Shown here: positions 7,216 to 14,240 of the stretch, piece after piece | Layout of the letters: every line of letters starts with the position of its first letter | Numbering within the stretch: position 1 is the stretch's first letter | NCBI RefSeq assembly: GCF_004770995.1 | Contig: NZ_RQHW01000043.1 | Location: 1 to 16,231, forward strand | DNA: 16,231 bases | Reading direction: 5' to 3' | Origin: Leptospira idonii | GTDB taxonomy: Bacteria > Spirochaetota > Leptospiria > Leptospirales > Leptospiraceae | The notes under the pieces: model-generated | Told to the model about the DNA's origin: nothing | Database searches by the model: none | What the model saw: the letters and a program-made list of their open reading frames with translations, nothing else | Position numbers and translations under genes: made by a program

Positions 7216-7515
7216 TTATGCTCTCTCTTCATTATAAATAGTCTTCCATGTATTTGAAATATTTGTTTTTGTAGTGCCTTTAAGGAGGTTGTTTTTAGGG
7301 AACTTAATTTCTTTGAATTCTTTTGCAGGAAGCATTGATTTATTCTGGGTAGCTTCATTTATAAAGAGATCAGTTTTATTGTCTGACTTTAAAAATTTTT
7401 TGATTTCTGCAATAGGATTATTTCTATCATATATAACAATAGTTTCTCCTTTTTTGACAAATTCGAGGTAACTACTAAGATTATTTTTTAAATCTTTGAT
7501 CCCAATTGATTTCAT
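7216..7515 (-). CDS. Phd/YefM-type antitoxin of the PIN toxin
   Basis: This 99-aa protein has a classic Phd/YefM N-terminus: MKSIGIKDLKNNLSSYLEFV followed by KKGETIVIYDRNNPIAEI, a short strand, a helix and a DNA-binding dimer fold. The C-terminal half (about 45-99) is polar and probably disordered until it wraps the toxin. The antitoxin-first order with two-base spacing to the PIN gene is standard for this type of operon. The protein is expected to neutralise the toxin and repress its own promoter, which would lie in the approximately 110 bases between 7515 and repeat R7. Confidence 0.85.
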   Translation of the reverse strand: MKSIGIKDLKNNLSSYLEFVKKGETIVIYDRNNPIAEIKKFLKSDNKTDLFINEATQNKSMLPAKEFKEIKFPKNNLLKGTTKTNISNTWKTIYNEERA

Positions 7516-7520
7516 AGATA

Positions 7521-7549
7521 AATGGTGGCTCCAGTGGCTACTTTGTCAA
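7521..7549 (-). promoter_or_regulatory. Candidate vapBC promoter and operator half-sites
   Basis: On the minus strand a perfect TTGACA (7549-7544) lies upstream of the antitoxin ATG at 7515. The -10 region at a 17-base spacing (7526-7521) is poor. Two direct copies of AGCCAC (7539-7534 and 7530-7525, 9 bases apart) lie between them and are plausible operator sites for the Phd-type antitoxin. Only the -35 and the direct repeat are convincing. Confidence 0.35.
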
Positions 7550-7627
7550 CCTAAGAAATTGGAATTTATGCTATTTAGATTCTTTTTTAGCATTTATTTT
7601 TAAGGTTTGTTGGGTTTTAACCCATTA

Positions 7628-7771
7628 CGCATAACGAACTAGGCTTACCGACGTTGGCTAAGCTGGCACGAGGCTTGCATTTGCAAGAGGAGTGACAGTA
7701 GCCAATGTGGTGCAACCCGAACGAGGGCGGCTGTGCCGTCCCGAAGTGAAGCGGTAAGGCGTAGTTATGCG
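7628..7771 (-). repeat. attC-like cassette recombination site R7
   Basis: This is the shortest copy (144 bp). The outer boxes are CGCATAAC/GTTATGCG. The right half of the second stem is CGGTAAGGC, one uncompensated change from CGGTAAGCC. Its third arm is GGGCGGC-TGT-GCCG-T-CCC, which forms fully Watson-Crick pairs apart from a bulged T. Other copies have a G-A pair in this arm. The small hairpin is GGT-GCA-ACC. Confidence 0.87.
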
Positions 7772-7799
7772 AAGGTGCAGAAGAGTTAAATTTTTGAAT

Positions 7800-8528
7800 T
7801 TAGTTTATATTTGCTAAATATTCTATGATTTCTTGTGCATTACTTGTCACAAAGGAAGCTTGATTTTCCGAAACTGTTTCCCCGTGAACTGCGTAGTTAC
7901 AAATTGATAGAATTTCCCTTAAAATCCCATAAAAACTCTTATCAAGAATTTCATATTTAGTTAATTCGCTCATTATTTTAACTAAGGAGTGATATCGAAC
8001 ATTGTCATTGCTTTCTTTATTAAATCGCTGAATCCAAATTCTTCTTAATTCGGACTCAATATTGAATCTGATTTTGAAAAGTTGAAGATTATTTTCAGGA
8101 ACTTCAATTTGTAAGTTTGTTTCTCCTTCTTGATGGGTACCTAACTCTGTTAATCGAGTTCTGACTATCCTTTCTATTTCTTCAGTTAATTGAGGTAGGC
8201 TTATATCTGGTGGTGGGGGACCAAAGCTGTTGAAATTTGTAGTTAATGATTGTGATTGTTGATTACGAAAGTCATTCTTTATGTCACTGATTTTTAAGTC
8301 CAAATGGTTCTTTAAATCTTCCAGTTCTTGCTTAAATTTTATACCAAAGAATTCAATTTCTGAATAGATAGGAACTAGCATTAGAGCTATGAAAATTAAG
8401 AAAATCAATATATCCGCGGGTACAGATGAACCATTAATAATAGAATTTATTCGAGTGGATAATATTAAAGCTAAAATAATTAATAAGATTACCCACCAGA
8501 TTATTTTAAACCAATTAGAAAATTTCAT
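7800..8528 (-). CDS. Membrane-anchored protein with C-terminal HEPN/DUF4145-like region
   Basis: The 242-aa product has two membrane helices, about 8-24 (KIIWWVILLIILALILS) and 40-56 (DILIFLIFIALMLVPIY). A short coiled coil follows at about 65-95, then a proline-rich linker (FGPPPPDISLPQL). The C-terminal 100 residues are helical and end with LREILSICNYAVHGE, which resembles the Arg/Asn...His region of HEPN-type and DUF4145 domains. That assignment rests on a short motif. A membrane-tethered HEPN RNase would fit an abortive-infection role. The ATG at 8528 is followed by a plausible basic N-terminus, with AAAGGAAA about 15 bases upstream. It is the only gene in its cassette. Confidence 0.6.
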   Translation of the reverse strand: MKFSNWFKIIWWVILLIILALILSTRINSIINGSSVPADILIFLIFIALMLVPIYSEIEFFGIKFKQELEDLKNHLDLKISDIKNDFRNQQSQSLTTNFNSFGPPPPDISLPQLTEEIERIVRTRLTELGTHQEGETNLQIEVPENNLQLFKIRFNIESELRRIWIQRFNKESNDNVRYHSLVKIMSELTKYEILDKSFYGILREILSICNYAVHGETVSENQASFVTSNAQEIIEYLANIN

Positions 8529-8575
8529 TTAATTTTTTATTTCCTTTAAATTCTAGAAATGATTTTCTGCACTTT

Positions 8576-8749
8576 CGCATAACGAACTAGGCTTGCCGAC
8601 GTTCCCCGACCATGAGCCTCAATAGAGGCGTTATGGACTGGCACAGAGCTTGCTTTTTGCAAGCGAGTGACAGAAGGGGAATGTGGTGCAACCCGAGCAA
8701 GGGTTTGCTGTGCAAATCCCGCAGCGAAGCGGTAAGCCGTAGTTAGTCG
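8576..8749 (-). repeat. attC-like cassette recombination site R8 (long class)
   Basis: This is a long-class copy with extra hairpin CCATGA-GCCTC-AATA-GAGGC-G-TTATGG and central arm ACGTTCCCC/GGGGAATGT. The outer boxes do not match: CGCATAAC at the left and GTTAGTCG at the right. The right box is matched by CGACTAAC at the left end of R9, across the Shedu gene. The third arm is GGGTTTGC-TGT-GCAAATCCC, with T-A pairs where most copies have tandem G-A. The second stem has a G-T wobble (GGCTTGCCG/CGGTAAGCC). Confidence 0.88.
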
Positions 8750-8770
8750 CAGTAAGCTTGAATAGAGAGA

Positions 8771-10009
8771 TTAATTATCTTTTGATATCAATCTGTTTTT
8801 TAGATTTCGAATTCGATTTAATAATTCATCGTAGAGAATAATCTCTATATTTTTATAAGAATTTCGGAGTATGCGGAAATCCTCTTTTTTTTTATCATTG
8901 TCAAGCTGTTCGCTATTACCAATTATCAGGAAAGCCTTTGGTTTTATCACATTAATAGGAAAGTTTAATTCAATTTTCCTTTTTAGATCTCTCTCTAGAA
9001 CAGCTTGTTTACTCTCAGCGTTATATAAGTATTTTTCTATTTGAGTTACCGCTTTCACACAATCAGAATGGAAATAATAGTTTCCTCTATCGATTGATTT
9101 GCTTAGCAGTCGGGTTGATGGTTTTTTAATTTCAAAGATATCTAAATTATAATCAAAATCAATTAGCCCAAAATCACATAGGCGTTTACCGCCTAATGTT
9201 AAGTTAATTTGAGGTATAGCGTGAATATATCGACTATCAATTACGAAAAGATTTTTTAATAAGAAGCTACCATATTCTTCTTCGGAAGCATTTTTATTAA
9301 TTAAGTTTTCAAAAGACTGGATGGCATTTTCGATTGCCTTTGATCCAAACTTAATTGAATTTTTATTTACAATTTCTGTCTTTTTTATTTTAGCTTTATA
9401 CTTTTTTTCTATAATTTGTTCAAAAAAAGTATCGATTTTAGAAATTTCATCTGGTAAGAGAGATTCAATAATATTTTCGTTTAGACTTTCTAGTAACCTT
9501 TTTCTTACAATATTTGTATTGTTTTCTGAGGTCGGAAACTCATTTGGATCGATTGAGTTGAAGAATTTTTTAACAATTATCACTCGTTCTCTTTTGGCTT
9601 CGTTACTTGCTATTTGAAGTGATTGAATCCATGCGGAAAAGATATTATATGTAAAGCGTAGAATTTCTTTTTTAGAATCAAAGCCTATTGTAGATGATGG
9701 ATCTAAATGGATTTCAATTTTTTTGAGAGAATAGTCATTCAATAATTTCACTAAGTAGTAACTGGCTCCAGATTTTATATATCCTTTTTCATGGAATTCA
9801 GGAGGTAACTTGTTAAATCCAAAAATCACTATTGATTTATTATTTTTCTTTGTGACTGGATTGTATGTTTCTGGAGGGTAGAATGATATTTCGCGCTTGT
9901 TTTTATCTATTCTATAGGTAATTATATCAACGAAACCTTTCCTTTCAGAGTTCGTTAGAAGATATAAAGTCGTTGAATTTTCTTTTTGCTTCTTAATACG
10001 TAATGTCAT
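8771..10009 (-). CDS. Shedu-type anti-phage nuclease (DUF4263)
   Basis: The 412-aa product matches the Shedu (SduA) layout: a variable N-terminal part and a C-terminal PD-(D/E)XK nuclease domain. The latter is preceded by SEEEYGSFLLKNLFVID, typical of the 'short-chain failure then nuclease' entry of DUF4263. Catalytic residues visible are Asp in CDFGLID (about 279), Glu and Lys in FEIKKP (about 292-294) and Gln in AVTQIEKYL (about 321). The later KPKAFLIIGNS strand is also typical. Shedu is a single-gene anti-phage system, which fits a one-gene cassette. No ribosome binding site is obvious before the ATG at 10009. All key catalytic residues are present, so it is probably active. Confidence 0.85.
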   Translation of the reverse strand: MTLRIKKQKENSTTLYLLTNSERKGFVDIITYRIDKNKREISFYPPETYNPVTKKNNKSIVIFGFNKLPPEFHEKGYIKSGASYYLVKLLNDYSLKKIEIHLDPSSTIGFDSKKEILRFTYNIFSAWIQSLQIASNEAKRERVIIVKKFFNSIDPNEFPTSENNTNIVRKRLLESLNENIIESLLPDEISKIDTFFEQIIEKKYKAKIKKTEIVNKNSIKFGSKAIENAIQSFENLINKNASEEEYGSFLLKNLFVIDSRYIHAIPQINLTLGGKRLCDFGLIDFDYNLDIFEIKKPSTRLLSKSIDRGNYYFHSDCVKAVTQIEKYLYNAESKQAVLERDLKRKIELNFPINVIKPKAFLIIGNSEQLDNDKKKEDFRILRNSYKNIEIILYDELLNRIRNLKNRLISKDN

Positions 10010-10045
10010 AATATTTCGAGTTCATTTTAAATATTTAGCTTATTG

Positions 10046-10219
10046 CGACTAACGAACTAGGCTTGCCGACGTTCCCCGACCGTGAGCCTCATAGAGGCGT
10101 TATGGACTGGCACAGAGCTTGCTTTTTGCAAGCGAGTGACAGAAGGGGAATGTGCCTTTAGGCCAAACAAGGGTGAGCTGTGCGAATCCCGCAGTGAAGC
10201 GGTAAGCCGTAGTTAGCCG
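10046..10219 (-). repeat. attC-like cassette recombination site R9 (long class)
   Basis: This long-class copy is nearly identical to R8 in its body, with extra hairpin CCGTGA-GCCTC-ATA-GAGGC-G-TTATGG. The outer boxes CGACTAAC and GTTAGCCG do not match each other; each matches the far end of its own cassette instead. The small hairpin is GCC-TTTA-GGC. The central arm is ACGTTCCCC/GGGGAATGT. Confidence 0.88.
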
Positions 10220-10232
10220 AAGTGAATGTCTT

Positions 10233-11069
10233 CTAAGTTCTGTTTTTCTTAAAAAAAGTTATCATTTGGTAAATCTTTTCTAAATAAGTAATAAAGACTT
10301 GTAGATTTGCATACACTTGTTCCTTGCTGAATTCTTTTCCTGTCGGGTGTCCTGCTTCATTTCTATTTGCCCTTATCATTTCAAAAATACCAATGAGTGT
10401 ATTTTCAAAGCCTTCGTTAATATTTTTGGGAAAATTTGCTTTTCTTGAGGTGTATTCTGATTTGAATATTTCAAATCTTGTTTTTATAAATGAATTTTCA
10501 ATCTTTTTTGCCAGTTTTTTCTTTTCTGAATCATCTTCGACTGAATCTATAAAGTTATCTATCAAAAGAACCATTGCTTTTTCTGATGCACAACCTAGCG
10601 CAATTGTTGATGAAAGTAGCATATTAATGTTATATGTTTCAATGCTTTCAATAAGGTATCGTTTTATTACATTATCAATAGATGGGATTTTTTCTACTAC
10701 ACGTTGGATGTAGCCACTTGGATCATGTGGAATCGGCTCATCAGAATTTAAAACTTTTTCTCCATATGCTGTGACTTTTAAGAATGGCCATGCTGCGTTT
10801 GAGCTATTAATCCCAATTGTTAGAACCCTCTCGATAACTAAATTCCAAATTAATTCTCGAATAAGATCCTCATCGTCCTGATCTAGGTTATAATTTCCAC
10901 TTCCTAAAGTCATTGTTGAAGCATCTGACCCAATTCGGTATGAATTTGCTGCTATCAGGGCTACGTTTCTACATATTGATAGATATTGGGTTTCTTTTTC
11001 CTTTTTTAGTGCTTTAAGTAGTAGCGACCGCATTTCATTTATATCTATATTGAGCTTTTTTAATCTCAT
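10233..11069 (-). CDS. Abortive-infection-like protein, winged helix plus HEPN
   Basis: The 278-aa product appears to have two parts. Residues about 60-115 (ELIWNLVIERVLTIGI ... WPFLKVTAYGEKVLNS) look like a winged-helix domain of the type found at the start of many Abi-like proteins. The C-terminal half is helical and contains RANRNEAGHPTG at about 232-243, an RX4H (RNEAGH) motif typical of HEPN ribonucleases of the 'GHP' group. HPTG is a recurrent feature there. The predicted function is a sensor-RNase in phage defence; this is inference from the motifs. AAAGG sits 6 bases before the ATG at 11069. It is alone in its cassette. Confidence 0.68.
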   Translation of the reverse strand: MRLKKLNIDINEMRSLLLKALKKEKETQYLSICRNVALIAANSYRIGSDASTMTLGSGNYNLDQDDEDLIRELIWNLVIERVLTIGINSSNAAWPFLKVTAYGEKVLNSDEPIPHDPSGYIQRVVEKIPSIDNVIKRYLIESIETYNINMLLSSTIALGCASEKAMVLLIDNFIDSVEDDSEKKKLAKKIENSFIKTRFEIFKSEYTSRKANFPKNINEGFENTLIGIFEMIRANRNEAGHPTGKEFSKEQVYANLQVFITYLEKIYQMITFFKKNRT

Positions 11070-11099
11070 GAATACCTTTGATAATATATTTATTCATTT

Positions 11100-11245
11100 C
11101 GGCTAACGAACTAGGCTTACCGACGTTGGCTAGACTGGCACGACGCTTGCATTTGCAAGAGGAGTGACAGTAGCCAATGTGTCGGAGACCAAGCAAGGGC
11201 GAGCTATGCGAGTCCCGCAGCGAAGCGGTAAGCCGTAGTTATGCG
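11100..11245 (-). repeat. attC-like cassette recombination site R10
   Basis: This short-class repeat has non-matching outer boxes CGGCTAAC (left) and GTTATGCG (right). The second stem and central arm are consensus. The small hairpins are GTC-GGA-GAC and GGGCGAGC/GCGAGTCCC, then GCGAAGC. Its right end also supplies the stop codon of the gene to its right (TAA at 11241-11239, inside the outer box). Confidence 0.88.
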
Positions 11246-12297
11246 TAGTTTTTGGCAAATCGATTTTGTTTCTTAATTTTAGATGATAGAATTGCCAATT
11301 CATTATATAAAACAAGAGATTCAGGAGTTGGATCTGGTCCAAGTAATGAAAAATTATATTTCCATGAAAGGATAAAACATAATAAATCAAGAACAGTAAT
11401 TAGTTTTTGAAAATTGAATGAATAATTGTAATCAAGATAGAAGCCATGCACAATTCCATTTCGGTTTAAGCTTCCAACACCAGTATATTCATTTGAATTT
11501 GAATAAAAATGTTTCTTAATAAAATTTTCAAATGCTTTTATTATATTCATAGTATGATCAAAGCTTTCTAAGAAACTATTCTCACAATATTCAGAAGGTA
11601 TCCAGTGATAATTGGTATATAATATCTTTGTTTTGTAGTAAGATCTAAAAGAGCTTAACATTTTTTGATATAATTCTAATCCTATTAAACTCGTAAAAAT
11701 GTTAAAGCTATTTAAAATTGATCTAGAGGTGCCTTCAATTACTGCGATAAGTGAGATGATGGGAGTGTATCTGAATCCACTTGCATGTGATTTAATTGCT
11801 TCAAGAATTATTTCTTTATAATCACTTATAAGTGGAATTTTGGCATAGCGCTCGGAATAAAGTGCCGATAAATATTCATAGTGATACATTTTAGCTAATG
11901 CTTGTTCAAGCATGGAATGTCTTTCTTGGACTTGTGCCTCTTTAAGAAATGCTGCTAATGTTTGTATTTGCTCTATCGGAAAATAAGGTGGAATGATCCA
12001 TCCAAGTTCTTCAAATATCGCATTTTTATCAATCGCTCTGGTTCGATTTCCCTGTATCTCGGTTGATCTTTTTATTGGAAATAAGAGTTGGTCTTGGTCA
12101 ATTTTAATAGCAAGGGCTTCATATGTTAAATGGCGTCCATGTTCTATTACTTTAATTTTTACTTTAGAATTTGTTCTTTTTTCAATATATTCTTCGATAG
12201 ATGAAATTTCTTCAGAGTTTATTAAATTTAGCCTTCTACATTCTCGGTAGATAGCTTGATATTGTTTTAATTTATTATTATGGGAAGCTGATTCCAT
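11239..12297 (-). CDS. HEPN-type protein with RNGIVHG motif
   Basis: The 352-aa product has no name I can give. Its C-terminal third contains LNRNGIVHGFYLDYN at about 275-289, an RX4H motif (RNGIVH) followed by helices rich in aromatic residues. The RNGI-x-HG form is common in uncharacterised HEPN-type proteins. The N-terminal half contains a conserved-looking GWIIPPYFPIEQI segment, then a helical region. The frame runs seven bases into R10, ending FAKNYA, with its TAA formed by the repeat's CGCATAAC box. Only a weak GAG precedes the ATG at 12297. Defence function is inferred from the motif and neighbours. Confidence 0.62.
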   Translation of the reverse strand: MESASHNNKLKQYQAIYRECRRLNLINSEEISSIEEYIEKRTNSKVKIKVIEHGRHLTYEALAIKIDQDQLLFPIKRSTEIQGNRTRAIDKNAIFEELGWIIPPYFPIEQIQTLAAFLKEAQVQERHSMLEQALAKMYHYEYLSALYSERYAKIPLISDYKEIILEAIKSHASGFRYTPIISLIAVIEGTSRSILNSFNIFTSLIGLELYQKMLSSFRSYYKTKILYTNYHWIPSEYCENSFLESFDHTMNIIKAFENFIKKHFYSNSNEYTGVGSLNRNGIVHGFYLDYNYSFNFQKLITVLDLLCFILSWKYNFSLLGPDPTPESLVLYNELAILSSKIKKQNRFAKNYA

Positions 12298-12345
12298 TAG
12301 CTCGGATTTAAGTCAGACGATCTGAAATTTACAATTCAAAAATTA

Positions 12346-12511
12346 CGCATAACGAATTAGACTAACCGACGTAGGCTGGCCCTGAGTCCCGGACGGGACG
12401 TTAGGGATTGGCGCGACGCTTGCGTAAGCAAGAGGGGTGACAAAAGCCTATGTGTCGAAGACCGAACGAGGGCGTAAGTCCCGAAGTGAAGCGGTTAGTC
12501 GCTGTTATGCG
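12346..12511 (-). repeat. attC-like cassette recombination site R11 (long class, divergent)
   Basis: This is the most divergent copy. The second stem is GACTAACCG (12360-12368) against CGGTTAGTC (12492-12500), and the central arm is ACGTAGGCT/AGCCTATGT. Both differ from the consensus on both strands in a compensated way. The extra hairpin is CCCTGA-GTCCC-GGAC-GGGAC-G-TTAGGG. The third arm is shortened to GGGCGTAAGTCCC. Outer boxes CGCATAAC/GTTATGCG match. The neighbouring gene ends inside its right side. Confidence 0.87.
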
Positions 12512-13457
12512 TCGTGGATTTTTGATCTAAGAAAGATTTTAACAAATAGTCTCGTTTAATGTCTCCATTTAATTGTTCTATAGTTTTCATGTTTACGAGT
12601 ATTTTGCAAAAATTACCTATTATAGGTTTCTCTTTCTGTTTTAACTGTTCAAGTGCATATTTATCAACTGAACCATAAATTATTTCCCCTGATTCTAGCT
12701 GTATTTCGAATTTTAAATGATCAGGTAAAAAACCTATAAGCAATCCTTGGATTTCAATATCAATATTATCTATTTCAAGATGTTCTGTTCGGGTGCGGCC
12801 TCGATGAATTGCTTTCTCGTCTAACGATATATCTGTATCTCTTTCTACTAATCTAATTGTAGAAAAGTTTGAATCAAGATCATGGAAGAATATTTTTAAA
12901 GAATTTATTATTCTCATATTTAATGATGTAATAATTTCATTGAATTCCTCTTCTTTTTCGGAGGACGTTTTTTGTATGATCTTTACAACGTTTTCTACTA
13001 CTGATATTAATGGTGAAGCAAAAATTCGTGTTTCGTCGTTAAGCTCTTCTAAAACGAAACCAAATGAACCATGCACTACTGAAGTAACCATTAAATTTGA
13101 ATCATTTGCAAGAGGGATTTTTCCCTTGTTAGAGGGCAAATTCATATTATTTGCTTTTAAGTTATAGAAAGCGTAAGTGTTAGAGACTAGCGATTGAAAT
13201 TCATTTAATATTTTCCCAGCAAAATTTGCAGATATACCTAAAGTTCCGAATACAGGCTTTCCTCCAAAAAATAATGCTATATTTGCCTTCAGTTGGAGAT
13301 TTCTATTTAATGCAATTATTGAATCTTCAATTTCTGATTTTCGGAATTTGTATTGCATTAAGCCTATAAAATCATTAGCTTTTGTTGCCTCGGCAATTAA
13401 ATTTTCTAAGGCAGTCAAGTCTGCCTTTAAGCTTGCTAACATGAGTGTTTTTGACAT
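12495..13457 (-). CDS. Unknown protein paired with a nucleotidyltransferase-like protein
   Basis: I do not recognise this 320-aa protein. It begins with about 60 residues of helix (ADLTALENLIAEATKAND, FRKSEIEDSIIALNRN). A mixed region follows with GGKPVFGTLGI and HGSFGFVLEEL, then a helical part. Residues about 200-300 look like small beta-rich strands. The final residues STTHNSD and the stop are encoded by 17 bases of repeat R11, so the gene's tail is shaped by the cassette site. The ATG at 13457 follows the upstream stop by two bases, with an AAGG ribosome binding site in that gene's end, so the two genes are translationally coupled and probably act together. Confidence 0.6.
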   Translation of the reverse strand: MSKTLMLASLKADLTALENLIAEATKANDFIGLMQYKFRKSEIEDSIIALNRNLQLKANIALFFGGKPVFGTLGISANFAGKILNEFQSLVSNTYAFYNLKANNMNLPSNKGKIPLANDSNLMVTSVVHGSFGFVLEELNDETRIFASPLISVVENVVKIIQKTSSEKEEEFNEIITSLNMRIINSLKIFFHDLDSNFSTIRLVERDTDISLDEKAIHRGRTRTEHLEIDNIDIEIQGLLIGFLPDHLKFEIQLESGEIIYGSVDKYALEQLKQKEKPIIGNFCKILVNMKTIEQLNGDIKRDYLLKSFLDQKSTTHNSD

Positions 13458-13459
13458 AG

Positions 13460-14026
13460 TTAACTGCCTTGCAATTGATGAAGAATAACGCTCTCATCAT
13501 CAATTAGATTAATCTCAACAATTCCTTTCCAAGCATCGGTAATTTTTTGATGTGTAAATAGACCAAACCAATAAGAGGTTTGTCTTGCAATATAATCAGA
13601 TTTAAGGTTCAGATCTATATAGTATGCATCACAATTAAAATGTTTTTTACTAAACTGGGGATGGAAAATGGCAAGATTAGAGTTAATGATTTTTTGCCAT
13701 TCCAGATCATTTGGAATTCCAGGTGGACGATATGCAAACGTAATAAGATCTACGTCGCTTGGATCTTTTGACCGAATTTTTTCAACCTCTTCGACAAAAC
13801 TGCCGTCTATCCATTGAAATCCGTCGACAATTCCTAATTTTTTTAATTCTATTCTATGCTTTAAAAATCCTTCAAGAAGATTTTTCCGCGGGGGTGACGT
13901 ATTGAAAAAATTTACAAAATCGACCAATGTGCTTTTGTATGGGGATACGTCACTTTGAACAGCTGGACTAGAGCCGAGCAAATAAGGAGGTAAAATACCT
14001 GATATATTAAAATTGGGTATAGGCAT
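13460..14026 (-). CDS. Nucleotidyltransferase-like protein (DUF6932 type)
   Basis: The 188-aa product opens with PIPNFNISGILPPYLLG, like the 'IPdFn-x-GxLPp' start that I recall for DUF6932 proteins. GSFVEE (Gly75-Ser76) and PSDVDLI (Asp91-x-Asp93) form the GS...DxD metal-binding pattern of polymerase-beta-type nucleotidyltransferases. The rest of the fold (DAYYIDLN) is consistent with a third acidic strand. This type of enzyme is frequent in toxin-antitoxin and defence modules. The predicted activity, transfer of a nucleotide to a partner protein or RNA, is inferred. It is the first of two coupled genes in the cassette. No Shine-Dalgarno precedes the ATG at 14026. Confidence 0.65.
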   Translation of the reverse strand: MPIPNFNISGILPPYLLGSSPAVQSDVSPYKSTLVDFVNFFNTSPPRKNLLEGFLKHRIELKKLGIVDGFQWIDGSFVEEVEKIRSKDPSDVDLITFAYRPPGIPNDLEWQKIINSNLAIFHPQFSKKHFNCDAYYIDLNLKSDYIARQTSYWFGLFTHQKITDAWKGIVEINLIDDESVILHQLQGS

Positions 14027-14060
14027 AATTTAATTTTATATTTATATATTTAATCCATGA

Positions 14061-14232
14061 CGCATAACGAACTAGGCTTGCCGACGTTGGCTGACCCTGA
14101 GCCTCAGAGAGGCGTTAGGGACTGGCACAGAGCTTGCATTTGCAAGCGAGTGACAGAAAGCCAATGTGTCGAAGACCAAGCAAGGGCGAGCAGTGCGAGT
14201 CCCGCAGCGAAGCGGTAAGCCGTAGTTAGCCG
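14061..14232 (-). repeat. attC-like cassette recombination site R12 (long class)
   Basis: This long-class copy has extra hairpin CCCTGA-GCCTC-AGA-GAGGC-G-TTAGGG but the short-class type of central arm, ACGTTGGCT/AGCCAATGT. The outer boxes CGCATAAC and GTTAGCCG do not match each other. The small hairpins are GTC-GAA-GAC, GGGCGAGC/GCGAGTCCC and GCGAAGC. The second stem has a G-T wobble. Confidence 0.88.
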
Positions 14233-14240
14233 CCGTTATT

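Noticed and set aside
11130..11390. Minus-strand open frame across repeat R10 and the 3' end of the HEPN gene
   Set aside because: It is half repeat and half out-of-frame with a convincing gene; no ribosome binding site or family features.
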